Under the pieces are notes generated by a model. The model was not told the DNA's origin and did not search any database. It worked only from the letters and a program-made list of their open reading frames with translations. A stretch of DNA of 64,000 nucleotides, taken from NCBI RefSeq assembly GCF_002866925.1, contig NZ_PKUQ01000012.1, forward strand, positions 1 to 64,000. Direction: 5' to 3'. Below are positions 1-8,727 of this stretch, one piece after another. Origin of the DNA: Cohaesibacter celericrescens (lineage in GTDB: Bacteria; Pseudomonadota; Alphaproteobacteria; Rhizobiales; Cohaesibacteraceae). The position numbers were made by a program, and so were the translations under genes. How positions within the stretch are numbered: position 1 is the stretch's first letter; the number at the start of each line of letters is the position of its first letter.

Positions 1-782
1 ATAGCATTCAGTGCAGGTGTAGACCCCTGTTTCAAGCGGTCAAACATAGTGATGGTCAAGGGCGAGTCTGACCCTGTCAGCATCAACGTGGTGTTGAAAT
101 TCTCAAACGACATCAAGAAACAGATAATGCCCGCCCCAATCAAAGCCGGTTTAAGGAAGGGCAATGTTATGGTTCTGACCGCTCCCAGTTTTGTTGCACC
201 CAGATTGAGCGCCGCTTCTTCCAGACTGGTATCGAATTTGCGCAACCGAGCGGAGATCACCAATGTTGTAATCGTTGTGACAAAAGCGAATTGCCCCAAA
301 ATCACCAAAACCAGCCCTGGGCGCAATGCTTCGATCTCATAGCCCCATGCATCCTCAACCCCATTGACGATGGAGTTGGCAAAAATCAAAATCGATATAC
401 CGAGAATGACGCCTGGGATGACCAACGGTGTGAGCGCCATAACGTAGAGAAGGTTTTTTCCCGGGAAATTGGTTCGCTCAAACAAAAAGGCGTTACATGT
501 CCCGACAAATAAGGACAGAAGCGTCACCCAAAAAGCAACAAATGCGGAAAATCCCAAACTTTCCAGCAATGGGCCGTCGTTAAAAATACCAAGCCGGGGC
601 GCACTGTCACCAATGAACCAGTCAAGAGTGAACCCCTCCCAAGGCATAGAGGGGAACAGACTGTCATTGAAAGCAAACACGCCTACCACGATCAGTGGAG
701 CAGCCAAATAGAGAAAGAATAGCGCGACATAGGCCTGATAGAGGCGAACCCCTGCTTTGGGCTGCGGAATGGATGGTATCAT
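1..782 (-). CDS. ABC transporter inner-membrane permease, PotC-like (partial, 3' end off window)
   Basis: The visible 260 codons encode an integral membrane permease of a polyamine-type ABC importer. Translating the minus strand gives hydrophobic segments near residues 16-37, 80-100, 112-135, 155-178 and 212-230. The conserved cytoplasmic coupling loop (EEAALNLGA...LP, about residues 188-208) docks on the ATPase. The start is the ATG at 782, preceded by the ribosome binding site GGAGG. It lies 9 bases after the stop of the PotB-like permease and is the last visible gene of an operon running binding protein, ATPase, permease, permease. The C-terminus lies beyond position 1. The PotC-like role follows from order and the EAA loop. 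The substrate could be putrescine, spermidine or another cationic compound. Confidence 0.85.
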   Translation of the reverse strand, partial: MIPSIPQPKAGVRLYQAYVALFFLYLAAPLIVVGVFAFNDSLFPSMPWEGFTLDWFIGDSAPRLGIFNDGPLLESLGFSAFVAFWVTLLSLFVGTCNAFLFERTNFPGKNLLYVMALTPLVIPGVILGISILIFANSIVNGVEDAWGYEIEALRPGLVLVILGQFAFVTTITTLVISARLRKFDTSLEEAALNLGATKLGAVRTITLPFLKPALIGAGIICFLMSFENFNTTLMLTGSDSPLTITMFDRLKQGSTPALNA

Positions 783-791
783 ATCAGCCTC

Positions 792-1661
792 CTATTTCAC
801 GGTATCTGCGAGGGTCTGGCGGGTCAACTTGAGACCGATCCAAACAATGAGCGATGACAGGAAAAGCAGCAGGAAGCCAAAGGCAGAGCCAGATTCCCAA
901 TTGAAGCGCGTGATGAATTGGTTGTAGATCTGCTCGGTGAACCATAGGCTGTCTTTGCCACCCAACAGCGTTGGGGTGAGATAGTTACCCAATGTTAGCA
1001 TGAAGACCACTATACAGCCCGAAGCAATGCCCGGCATGGCATGCGGGATGACGATATCACGAAAGATGGTAAAGCCGTTACCACCCAGATCATAACCCGC
1101 CTCTATGAGACTGTCATCGAGCGTGTCCAGAACGGAGACCAATGGCACCACCATGAACAACATGGAGGTATAAACCAGTCCCGTCATTAAGGATGCGTCG
1201 TTATAGAGCATTTCCACCGGCCCGGAAACAATCCCTGTCCATTGCAAGAATGAGCTGATCACTCCGCTCTCGCGTAACAGGATCATCCAGCCAAAGGTGC
1301 GCACCAGCTCGGAGACCCAAAAGGGAATAAGGCAGGCAAGAAACAACGCCGCTCTAATCTTACCCTTGGCCACCTTGGCGATATAATAGGAAATCGGAAA
1401 CCCGATCAACAGGGTGATAACGGTCGCCAGAATTGACATGACCGCAGTTCGCAAGAACGTGTTCCAATAGAGGGGCTCGACGAAAAACTCGATGTAATTC
1501 TGAAAACTAAAGACATAGTCTCTATATCCCAGCTTTTCGCGCAGAGAGACAATCATCAAGTCGACATGTGGCAGCAGGATCAGAAAGGTCAACCACAGCA
1601 ACAGCGGCATCATCAACAGCAAGGTACTTAGCTTAAAAGCAGATTTGGAAGCAGGCGTCAT
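792..1661 (-). CDS. ABC transporter permease, PotB-like
   Basis: This 289-residue protein is the first membrane subunit of the polyamine-type importer. It has about six hydrophobic segments, beginning with one at residues 12-35. A coupling-loop motif of the EAA type (SLIEAGYDLGGNG...IVIPHAMPG) sits near residues 185-212. Its ATG overlaps the stop of the ATPase gene by four bases (ATGA), so the two are translationally coupled. The PotC-like permease follows 9 bases later. The length is normal for PotB proteins. Family assignment is firm; substrate is inferred from the family only, and PotB-like permeases also serve putrescine, spermidine and aminoethylphosphonate systems. Confidence 0.88.
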   Translation of the reverse strand: MTPASKSAFKLSTLLLMMPLLLWLTFLILLPHVDLMIVSLREKLGYRDYVFSFQNYIEFFVEPLYWNTFLRTAVMSILATVITLLIGFPISYYIAKVAKGKIRAALFLACLIPFWVSELVRTFGWMILLRESGVISSFLQWTGIVSGPVEMLYNDASLMTGLVYTSMLFMVVPLVSVLDTLDDSLIEAGYDLGGNGFTIFRDIVIPHAMPGIASGCIVVFMLTLGNYLTPTLLGGKDSLWFTEQIYNQFITRFNWESGSAFGFLLLFLSSLIVWIGLKLTRQTLADTVK

Positions 1662-2812
1662 AGCGCCTCTCCTTGCGTACCGGCACCAATGTCAGGGCGC
1701 CGTGGATATGCTCGGGTCTTGTCGATGTTCCAGACCAGACGGACCTGCTCACCTCGGGCAAGATCAGAAAAGGCTCCGGTTTGTGGCAGCGTCACTAGAA
1801 TTTTATGCTCGGACTGGCGATCAACCACTTCAACCCGACTATTGGCCCCATCAAACAAAAGATTGGCTACATTGCCAATAAAGGTATTTTGTCCCTCTTC
1901 AAAACGAGCATGATTGGCCTCGGTTTTGGACCGTTCAATGGTGATGGCCTCGGGGCGCACAAATAGCTCAACACGCGCACCAACATCAAAACGGCCTTTG
2001 TTTGCGGCATGGGCGGCGATCTCGCCGCCTTCATCAAGGCTGATCATGGCCTCGTCACCCGAGATGCTTTGCACAACGCCCGTCCAGCGGTTGGCCTCTC
2101 CGACAAAACCGGCCACGAACGCAGTTTGCGGATGATAATATAGATCCTGTGGCGTGCCGATTTGTTCAAATTTTCCTTTGTCCATCACCGCCACATGATC
2201 CGACATGACAAGGGCTTCGGATTGATCGTGCGTGATATAAACAAAGGTGGTTCCAACCTGTGCCTGCAGCTGTTTGAGCTCTATCTTCATATGCTCGCGC
2301 AGTTTCAAATCCAGCGCACCGAGCGGTTCGTCCAGCAACAGCAATGTCGGCTCAAGCACCAGCGAACGCGCGATGGCTATGCGTTGTTTTTGACCGCCCG
2401 ACAACTGGTCAATGGTTTTCGAGCCAGACCCTGGCAGCGAAACACGCTCCAGCACATCTTTTACGCGACGGTCAATTTCACTCGATGAGACTTTGCGACG
2501 TTTGAGGCCATAGGCAATATTTTCGGCCACATTCATCATGGGAAACAAGGCTAGATGTTGAAAGACCATATTCACTGGCCGTTTGTTGGGTGGCACCCCC
2601 AACATAGACTCGCCCTTGATGTTCAAAGTCCCCGATGTGGGCTCCTGAAACCCCGCGAGCATGCGCAGCAAAGTGGTTTTACCGCATCCGCTGGGGCCAA
2701 GAATGGAGAAAAAGGATCCTTGTGGGACTTGGAGGGAGACTTCATCGACGGCCGCAAAATCATCGAACATTTTAACAAGGTCTTTGCATTCAAGGTCTAG
2801 CGGCTGGCTCAT
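1658..2812 (-). CDS. ABC transporter ATP-binding protein, PotA-like
   Basis: This is the ATPase that drives the polyamine-type importer. With the start at 2812 (protein beginning MSQPLDLE) it is 384 residues long. It shows Walker A GPSGCGKTT (39-47), the ABC signature LSGGQKQRIAIARS, Walker B LLLLDEPLGALD and a C-terminal TOBE-like extension after about residue 235, as is usual for PotA. A start at 2902 would add 30 residues that match nothing in the family, so the shorter form is preferred although its ribosome binding site is weak. A perfect hairpin at 2954-2976 separates it from the upstream binding-protein gene. It overlaps the following permease by four bases. Confidence 0.88.
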   Translation of the reverse strand: MSQPLDLECKDLVKMFDDFAAVDEVSLQVPQGSFFSILGPSGCGKTTLLRMLAGFQEPTSGTLNIKGESMLGVPPNKRPVNMVFQHLALFPMMNVAENIAYGLKRRKVSSSEIDRRVKDVLERVSLPGSGSKTIDQLSGGQKQRIAIARSLVLEPTLLLLDEPLGALDLKLREHMKIELKQLQAQVGTTFVYITHDQSEALVMSDHVAVMDKGKFEQIGTPQDLYYHPQTAFVAGFVGEANRWTGVVQSISGDEAMISLDEGGEIAAHAANKGRFDVGARVELFVRPEAITIERSKTEANHARFEEGQNTFIGNVANLLFDGANSRVEVVDRQSEHKILVTLPQTGAFSDLARGEQVRLVWNIDKTRAYPRRPDIGAGTQGEAL

Positions 2813-2953
2813 AGTATTTTGTTCCCATCTCAGGTCCATCTTGCGGCTCGCATATTGGAAAAAATCCAGCACGCAGTCTAGGGTTAATCTCCAGACAACC
2901 AAGCATCATATTTATTCGATGGAGAGAGATTATAAAATTGCAGATTATTAGAT

Positions 2954-2976
2954 CCCTCTCGGCCAAGCCGAGAGGG
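2954..2976 (-). terminator. Intercistronic hairpin after the binding-protein gene (pot-type operon)
   Basis: A perfect inverted repeat with 10-base arms (CCCTCTCGGC at 2954-2963 and GCCGAGAGGG at 2967-2976) and a 3-base loop lies just after the stop of the PotD-like gene and before the ATPase gene. No strong U-tract follows on the minus strand. It may be a leaky terminator, or a 3' stabiliser that lets the binding-protein message outlive the rest. Confidence 0.7.
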
Positions 2977-2995
2977 ACAGTATTTAGCGATCAGG

Positions 2996-4084
2996 TCAGT
3001 TGCTTTTGGCAGCTTTCACACGATCCAAAACCTTACCTTCAATGGTTTCAAGACCAGCAGGTACTGGTGGGTACCATTTGATATTGTCCAAATCAGCAGC
3101 AGGGAAAGACGTCTGGAACTGCGCTTTCAGTTTCTCTTCTGCAAAGGCATCAGCCCCTTTGGAAGCAGTGAAGTTGCCTGCAGATGCCGTGATCATGGCA
3201 GCGATTTCGGGCTGCATGACAAAATTGATCCACTTGTAGGCAGCGTCGTCATTCTTACCTTTTTTAGGCAGCACAAACGCGTCGATCCAACCAAGAGCAC
3301 CAGATTTAGGCGCCACAAATGTTATGTCCGGGTTGTCGCCATTCAGCTTCCAGCCACCTGTATCCCAAGCCATAGCAGCCGTGACTTCGCCCGAACGCAT
3401 CAGATTGAGCAGGGAATCGCCACCTTCCCAATAGGTTTTGACATTGCCTTTGCAGGAAATCAGTTTTTCCTCAACTTTGCCCATAACCTCAGCATAAGCT
3501 GCTTCGTCTGCGTAGGCGGCGAATGGATCAAGCCCCATAGAGAAGGCAAAACCAATGAGAGTTGGACGCTTCAGGCGATAGGATACTTTGCCTTTCACAT
3601 CATCGGAGCAGAGATCCGTGTAGTCTTTGACCATGCTAGCTTTTTTGGTGTCGACAACCAAACCGGATGTACCCCAAACATGTGGAACACCATAAGCTTT
3701 ACCATCATATGTGGTGCTCTTTTTAGTGGCCTCAAGCATGGAAGTGATGAACTGGCTAGCATCAATCTTGGACAAATCCATAGGCTTGTAAATGCGGTTC
3801 TCAGCCTGCGCGCCAGCCACACGGTCTTGGCTTGGCTGTGCCAAATCGAAACCACCGCCACCAGTCGCGCGCAACTTGGCAATCATTTCTTCGTTGTTGG
3901 ATTTGGTTACCTTAACATCGATACCGGTCTCTTCTTTGAAAAGCTTGACCACTTCATCCGGAGCATAACCACCCCATGTCAAAAGACGCAGTTCTTCCGC
4001 CTGTGCAGAGCCTGCGACAAACGCCAATCCCGCAAGCGCCGTTACGCCCATCATTGCGGATTTCATGGTTTTGTTGATGATCAT
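2996..4084 (-). CDS. Periplasmic solute-binding protein, PotD/PotF-like
   Basis: This 362-residue secreted protein captures the substrate of the adjacent ABC importer in the periplasm. The start at 4084 has an AGGGAGAC ribosome binding site and gives a classic signal peptide: lysines, then a hydrophobic stretch, cleaved after GSAQA near residue 30. An ATG further upstream would put 26 charged residues before the signal and is rejected. The mature part begins LRLLTWGGYAPDEVV, typical of spermidine/putrescine-binding proteins, and contains the late motif NFVMQPEIAA seen in that family. It is the first gene of the operon and is followed by a hairpin. Ligand identity is not decidable here. Confidence 0.88.
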   Translation of the reverse strand: MIINKTMKSAMMGVTALAGLAFVAGSAQAEELRLLTWGGYAPDEVVKLFKEETGIDVKVTKSNNEEMIAKLRATGGGGFDLAQPSQDRVAGAQAENRIYKPMDLSKIDASQFITSMLEATKKSTTYDGKAYGVPHVWGTSGLVVDTKKASMVKDYTDLCSDDVKGKVSYRLKRPTLIGFAFSMGLDPFAAYADEAAYAEVMGKVEEKLISCKGNVKTYWEGGDSLLNLMRSGEVTAAMAWDTGGWKLNGDNPDITFVAPKSGALGWIDAFVLPKKGKNDDAAYKWINFVMQPEIAAMITASAGNFTASKGADAFAEEKLKAQFQTSFPAADLDNIKWYPPVPAGLETIEGKVLDRVKAAKSN

Positions 4085-4539
4085 TAGCTTTGTCTCCCTG
4101 TTGATTGCAATTTTCGTCATTTGGTCACTTGAAGAACGATGCCTTGGATAAACCATGCACACAACCGCCCGATATCTGTAACAGTCTCACGGGGAGAATT
4201 TTACATTGGGTGCCTGGAACACAAATACCGAATTCAACCGACCAGCCTTACCGAATTATTTTTTCGAAAGTTAGCCATATATATTGGGCGAATACAACGC
4301 TCTAATGACATTTCTTGTAAATAAATTTTCAAAGGCCATCAGTATATATATATTCCTTCACTTTGCTTGGAGGCTCCGGGTGTGGCTGCAAAGGGTGCCT
4401 GCTGCGGCGCTCGCCATTTGAGACACGCACCACCAAACGGGAACAAAAATCAACTTTTGCCGGTGATCTTCAGGCTCTTCAGACAAGCGGCACCCTTTCC
4501 GAAGGACTTCAAAACCGGCGACGTCTCATCTTTGTTGAA
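4085..4539. other. Intergenic region upstream of the pot-type operon
   Basis: About 455 bases separate the pot-type operon start from the end of the MFS gene. The part near 4255-4360 is AT-rich (a run of TATATATATA at about 4341-4351) and probably holds the promoter of the minus-strand pot-type operon. The stretch 4363-4539 has an open plus-strand frame running into the MFS gene, but it resembles no family I know and has no clear ribosome binding site, so I do not call it. Confidence 0.5.
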
Positions 4540-5748
4540 TTAGACTTCGCGTTTCATACGGCGCGTGATAGCGAAGCTTAACACTGAAAAGACAAGACAC
4601 CAGATGCTCATAGCGAAACTTTGAGCAGGTAAATTGATGCCACCGTCAATCAGCATGCCCGTTATGCCCGGCCCGATGGCTGTTGAAACGACTATGACGG
4701 TTGTCACCAAGGATCGAATGGCCCCGAGATAGCGCGTGCCATAGGCAACAGGAAGGAAAACACCCCAAAAAGCACCTGACGCACCTTGTGTGAGGCCACA
4801 TAAAGCAAGAACGCCATACCAACTCCAGACCTCGGTGCCTATCCCGATCAATAAGACACCCAGCGCCATGGGCACCAGTATAATCGGTAAAAGGCGTTCC
4901 GGTCCAAACTGATCGGATGCCCATCCGGCAAAAAAAGCAGCACTAACGGATGCTGTTGCGTAAAAGGAATATCCTGGTGCCATTTCCAACAATGACCATC
5001 CTTTAATATCCGCGATGTGTGTCTGATGGAAAAAAATCACTGTCCCAATAAAGCCCGGCGTCAAAAGCATGGGAATAAGCGCCGGCAGAAGCCAGTGCCG
5101 AACAGCCTGAAAACGGGTCCAGTGCTGCCCGCCTAGACCACGGGATGATACCGTGCTTTTCTTACCATGCGGAGATCGATCGCCACGCAATAGAACCCAC
5201 AGCAGTGGCGTCACGACCACAATGAGGAGCACAGATACAACGATCCAAGTGGCATTCCATCCGATGACCGACACCGCAAAAACTGCAATCAATGGCATCA
5301 CAACCTCGCCTGCCGGGTGGCCAAGACTGGCAATGGACACAGCCCGTCCTCTTGTCGCCTCGAACCAGCGCCCCATAGCAGTCATGGCAATATGGCCAAA
5401 CATGCCCTGCCCGCAGAACCGCAACAGAAAGATCGCAAAACCCAATATCAGGACGGACGTTGTGGAACTAAGAATGAGCGCTGCTAAAGCGAATAGAAGC
5501 GTGATTGCCGTCGCAAAGCGCATCAGAGAGATCTTGTCGACGAGTGAACCGAACCAAAACATCAAAGCTGCGGAACTGAGCGTGGCCACGGTGTATAATG
5601 TGCCCCAAGAGCCATCTGTCAGACCAAACTCCTGTTTGATCTGTGATGCAAAGAGGGAAATGAACCAAGTCTGGCCAAAACCAGCGGCAAAAGTCAGCAG
5701 GAAACCTGCGCCGAGCCAACGGGCATTTTCTCTAACAAAAGTCAGCAT
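4540..5748 (-). CDS. Major facilitator superfamily transporter
   Basis: This 402-residue protein has twelve likely membrane segments in two halves of six and belongs to the major facilitator superfamily of secondary carriers. The first helix is at residues 10-30. The loop between helices 2 and 3 reads FGSLVDKISLMRFA, a weak version of the MFS motif A. The second half contains GWASDQFGPERLLP, the corresponding motif. It stands alone between the pot-type operon and the ribose-type module, transcribed on the minus strand, so the context gives no substrate. The protein is of ordinary length with no sign of damage. I cannot name a subfamily. Confidence 0.8.
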   Translation of the reverse strand: MLTFVRENARWLGAGFLLTFAAGFGQTWFISLFASQIKQEFGLTDGSWGTLYTVATLSSAALMFWFGSLVDKISLMRFATAITLLFALAALILSSTTSVLILGFAIFLLRFCGQGMFGHIAMTAMGRWFEATRGRAVSIASLGHPAGEVVMPLIAVFAVSVIGWNATWIVVSVLLIVVVTPLLWVLLRGDRSPHGKKSTVSSRGLGGQHWTRFQAVRHWLLPALIPMLLTPGFIGTVIFFHQTHIADIKGWSLLEMAPGYSFYATASVSAAFFAGWASDQFGPERLLPIILVPMALGVLLIGIGTEVWSWYGVLALCGLTQGASGAFWGVFLPVAYGTRYLGAIRSLVTTVIVVSTAIGPGITGMLIDGGINLPAQSFAMSIWCLVFSVLSFAITRRMKREV

Positions 5749-6221
5749 GCTTACCTGATATCCAATTGCTTGGTGTTATTCATCCTGCTTGGCTGCAAAA
5801 ACCAGTAGCCAGCGAGATGGATCACTTGGAGGGTTTGACCACAAGGTGCGGCCACTTTTCAGTCGGACGCCATAGAAGAATCAATATCAGCAAGCAACCG
5901 AAATAAATTATAGGGCGTTTTAAAGCGCAATTATCCGCGAGTTTGGAAATTTTCTCAAGGCCCATTTTCCTGATATGCCTTTGCAGAATGACGTTGGTTC
6001 CATCTGTGGCGTGGATCATGCCTGTATGAATGTTGAGACAGCTTGTGCCAATGCCTGCCGCGCTGCACGGCCATGGTCAACGTGATTATACTCCATTGCC
6101 CATGCTCCATTGCCCATGCGCTCAAATGAAACGTTTCATTGCCGATGGTTTTGCCTTATTATCCTTTGCGAATTCGAGATCAAACAATCAAACACGTTTT
6201 GAATTAGGGAAGGAAATCAAG
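5749..6221. other. Intergenic region upstream of the RbsD/FucU gene
   Basis: About 470 bases between the MFS start and the mutarotase gene. It holds the LacI-type operator at 6125-6140. A minus-strand frame at 5822-6019 could encode 65 residues with one hydrophobic segment (FGCLLILILLW), but it has a poor ribosome binding site and no family resemblance, so it is not annotated as a gene. Confidence 0.5.
6125..6140. promoter_or_regulatory. LacI-family operator upstream of the RbsD/FucU gene
   Basis: AATGAAACGTTTCATT is a perfect 16-base palindrome centred on CG, the usual form of LacI-family operators. Its 14-base core recurs exactly at 12358-12371 in front of the rbsB-type gene. The regulator encoded at 6693-7703 is the obvious candidate to bind both. 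Confidence 0.8.
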
Positions 6222-6686
6222 ATGCTTAAAGGGATTGATCACAGACTGAACAGTGACATGCTGGGCACATTACGCGCCATGGGGCATGGCGATACCATCG
6301 TGCTGGTTGACCGCAATTTTCCCTGTCAATCGGTCGCTGCCCAGACCACTCTTGGCAAGCCGCTTTTGATGGAAAACCTTTCCGCGAGTGAAGTAACAAA
6401 AATCATTCTGTCTGTGATGCCAATTGATGATTTTGTGGATGACTATGCCGTTGCAATGGAAGTTGTTGGGGCCGCGGATGAGACCCCAAAGGTGCAGCAA
6501 GAAGTCGAAGCAGAACTCAAAGCATCCCAAGGACAGGATAAAGCGCTACAGAAAATAGAACGCTTTGCCTTTTATGAGGCTGCAAAAAACGCCTATGCTG
6601 TTGTCCAAACCGGCGAAACCCGCTTTTATGGCTGCTTCATTTTCAAAAAGGGCGTTATTGCACCAGACGATGTATTTGAAGTCTGA
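6222..6686 (+). CDS. RbsD/FucU family sugar mutarotase
   Basis: This 154-residue cytoplasmic protein belongs to the RbsD/FucU family, which interconverts the anomers of ribose or fucose before phosphorylation. Family features are the N-terminal MLKGIDHRL with His7, the MGHGDTIVLVD segment (His22, Asp30), and the C-terminal ERFAFYEAAKNAYAVVQTGE followed by FKKGVI, closer to FucU than to RbsD. The start at 6222 has a good AGGGAAGGA ribosome binding site; the upstream extension of the frame is not family-like. It is convergent with the LacI gene, ending 6 bases from it, yet carries its own copy of the module's operator. In a ribokinase context a ribopyranose/ribofuranose role is likely. Confidence 0.85.
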   Translation: MLKGIDHRLNSDMLGTLRAMGHGDTIVLVDRNFPCQSVAAQTTLGKPLLMENLSASEVTKIILSVMPIDDFVDDYAVAMEVVGAADETPKVQQEVEAELKASQGQDKALQKIERFAFYEAAKNAYAVVQTGETRFYGCFIFKKGVIAPDDVFEV

Positions 6687-6692
6687 TCAGGA

Positions 6693-7703
6693 TCATTGAG
6701 GTGCTTTTGTTGTGGATGTCCGCACGATCAAATTGCACGTCAAATCCAAGTCTGCCTCGTTACTATTTGGATCAATGATCCTTTTGACGGCCGTTTTGGC
6801 AAGCGCCTCGATAGGTTGCCGAATGGTCGTCAAGCGAGGTACGACAATATTGGCCAAAGCGATGTCATCGAAGCCTACAATAGACAGCTCTGTGGGTACA
6901 ATCACCCCGATGTCACGGGCTTCTCGCAAGGCACCGATAGCTTGCTGATCACTGGCGGCAACAATGGCGGTAGGTCGGGAGCCGCTGTTGTTTTCCAACA
7001 CCAGCCGAGCGACCTTCTCACCGGCTTCATAGTCGAACAGGCCATGATGAACCGAGAGCTTGAACGCAGGATCACCTTTGCACAACTCTTTGATACGGGC
7101 GCTAAAACCTTGCTTGCGCTGCTCTGAAACAATGGTGTCCTTGGGACCTGCAATATAGACAATATTGCGATGCCCCAATTCAAATACATGGTCAGCAGCT
7201 AGAGCGGCACCCAATTCCTGATCAGCGAAAACGCCCTCATGGACATTGCTAACGGGGCGGTCAATCGTGATGATAGGAATTGTCTCGGGAAGCTCGAATG
7301 ACAATGAATCCGTTGAGGGAATGACAATAATACCCGTCGGGGACCTGTCTAGAATGGCCCTCACCTGCCGAGCTTCTTTTTCATGATCATCAAAAGAGCT
7401 CGCGAGAATCACAGCCAGCCCATGCCGAGCGGCTTCGAGTTCTATTTCTTTGGCGACCTGAGCAAAAAACGGGTTGGTAATATCGGGCAGGACCAGCCCG
7501 AGCACATCGTCTTTGTTGGCTCTGAGGGCCCGCGCCGCGAGATTGGGTTTATAGCCCAACAATTCAATTGATTTATTGACGCGAATAAGAAGCGGCTGTT
7601 TAACCGTAGCATTCTTGGCAAGCACACGAGAAACCGTACCAACAGAGACATTGGCATGTTTGGCGACATCCTTGATCGTGACGGTTTTTATTCGGTCTAC
7701 CAT
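6693..7703 (-). CDS. LacI-family transcriptional regulator of the ribose-type module
   Basis: A 336-residue repressor with an N-terminal LacI helix-turn-helix (VTIKDVAKHANVSVGTVSRV, about residues 8-27), the hinge helix region near 50-60, and a periplasmic-binding-like sugar sensor domain (LVLPDITNPFFAQVAKEIE onward). It is the last gene of the minus-strand operon, 47 bases after the ribokinase. The palindromes at 6126-6139 and 12358-12371 fit a LacI dimer site, so it probably represses both the transporter-kinase operon and the mutarotase, and its own gene through the operon. Family assignment is certain; the inducer is inferred to be ribose or a close sugar. Confidence 0.92.
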   Translation of the reverse strand: MVDRIKTVTIKDVAKHANVSVGTVSRVLAKNATVKQPLLIRVNKSIELLGYKPNLAARALRANKDDVLGLVLPDITNPFFAQVAKEIELEAARHGLAVILASSFDDHEKEARQVRAILDRSPTGIIVIPSTDSLSFELPETIPIITIDRPVSNVHEGVFADQELGAALAADHVFELGHRNIVYIAGPKDTIVSEQRKQGFSARIKELCKGDPAFKLSVHHGLFDYEAGEKVARLVLENNSGSRPTAIVAASDQQAIGALREARDIGVIVPTELSIVGFDDIALANIVVPRLTTIRQPIEALAKTAVKRIIDPNSNEADLDLTCNLIVRTSTTKAPQ

Positions 7704-7750
7704 TCGGTGTTCAACTAACCCGCTTCATTTTGTAAAAGCTTTGTCACATA

Positions 7751-8689
7751 TTAGGTTGAAAAATCAACCTCTTGTGCAATAAATTCCCGAACTTCGCTCA
7801 AAGTTGGCAAAGAACCAACAGCTCCGCGCCTCGTTGTCGACAAAGACGCAGCATGAGACGCAAAATGAATTGCTTGGGCGTAAGGCATGCCGTCAGAAAC
7901 TGCAAAGGCAAAAGCACCGTTAAAGCAGTCACCTGCAGCAACTGTATCTATGGCGTTTACTTTCGGGCAATCCATTTGACCCGCGATCCCATCCAAGTAC
8001 CAGGCAACACCAAGATGCCCCATTGTCACAATGCTTCCGACACGACACAAGCTTGCCAGATCTTTGGCGGCGAGCGCTGCGTCACTGAGGCTTTCCAGCT
8101 GCCTGCCAAGAATGGCTCCTGCTTCTCCACCGTTGGGCGTAATAATATCAAACGCGTTCAGCGTGTCCTTATCCCAAGGCGGGTTTGCTGCAGGGGCTGG
8201 ATCCATAATGGAAAGAGCACCGGTCTGACGCGCCAATCGAGCGGCTTCAACCGACGTTTCAACGGCCACTTCATTCTGAAATAGAAGGACAGCGGCCTGT
8301 TGAATTTGGTTTGCTTGCGCTTTAATATCATCAACATTGAGGGCCCCGTTGGCCCCGGCGGTAATGCGGATGATATTGTCTCCTTCCGGACCGACATCAA
8401 TGAAGGCCATTCCGGTGGAATGATCTTCTTTGACGATGATGGCGGTGTGTGCGCCATTTTGCTTCAAGGTCTGCTCACAATCGCGACCAAACCCATCATC
8501 ACCGATGGCACCAATCATAGTGACGGCACCACCGAGCTTGGCAACGGCACAACACTGATTTGCGCCCTTGCCACCCGTTCCTATTTTGGTTTCGCGGGTC
8601 TTGATCGTTTCACCCCGTTGCGGCCAACGATCAAGATAGGTTGTCAGGTCGACATTTATACTGCCAACTATTGCAATGTTTTTGTTCAT
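7751..8689 (-). CDS. rbsK: Ribokinase (PfkB family)
   Basis: This 312-residue cytoplasmic kinase phosphorylates ribose at O5 using ATP. It starts with the ribokinase N-terminus IAIVGSINVDL and has PfkB signature 1 in GGKGANQCCAVAKLGG (about residues 39-54). Signature 2 with the catalytic Asp reads DTVAAGDCFNGAFAFA near residue 240. It lies 38 bases after the RbsC-type permease in the same operon. The context of RbsABC-type transport and RbsD/FucU supports ribose over the other substrates handled by PfkB kinases. Length and motifs are intact. Confidence 0.9.
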   Translation of the reverse strand: MNKNIAIVGSINVDLTTYLDRWPQRGETIKTRETKIGTGGKGANQCCAVAKLGGAVTMIGAIGDDGFGRDCEQTLKQNGAHTAIIVKEDHSTGMAFIDVGPEGDNIIRITAGANGALNVDDIKAQANQIQQAAVLLFQNEVAVETSVEAARLARQTGALSIMDPAPAANPPWDKDTLNAFDIITPNGGEAGAILGRQLESLSDAALAAKDLASLCRVGSIVTMGHLGVAWYLDGIAGQMDCPKVNAIDTVAAGDCFNGAFAFAVSDGMPYAQAIHFASHAASLSTTRRGAVGSLPTLSEVREFIAQEVDFST

Positions 8690-8727
8690 GACGCACCTCG
8701 GCTTTAAAAGTTGGCAATGGTGTGGGT

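Noticed and set aside
4363-4581. Open plus-strand frame of 72 codons downstream of the MFS gene
   Set aside because: Overlaps the MFS stop region, has no family resemblance and no convincing ribosome binding site.
5822-6019. Minus-strand frame of 65 codons with one hydrophobic stretch
   Set aside because: Weak ribosome binding site and no recognised family; could be chance in an AT-rich gap.
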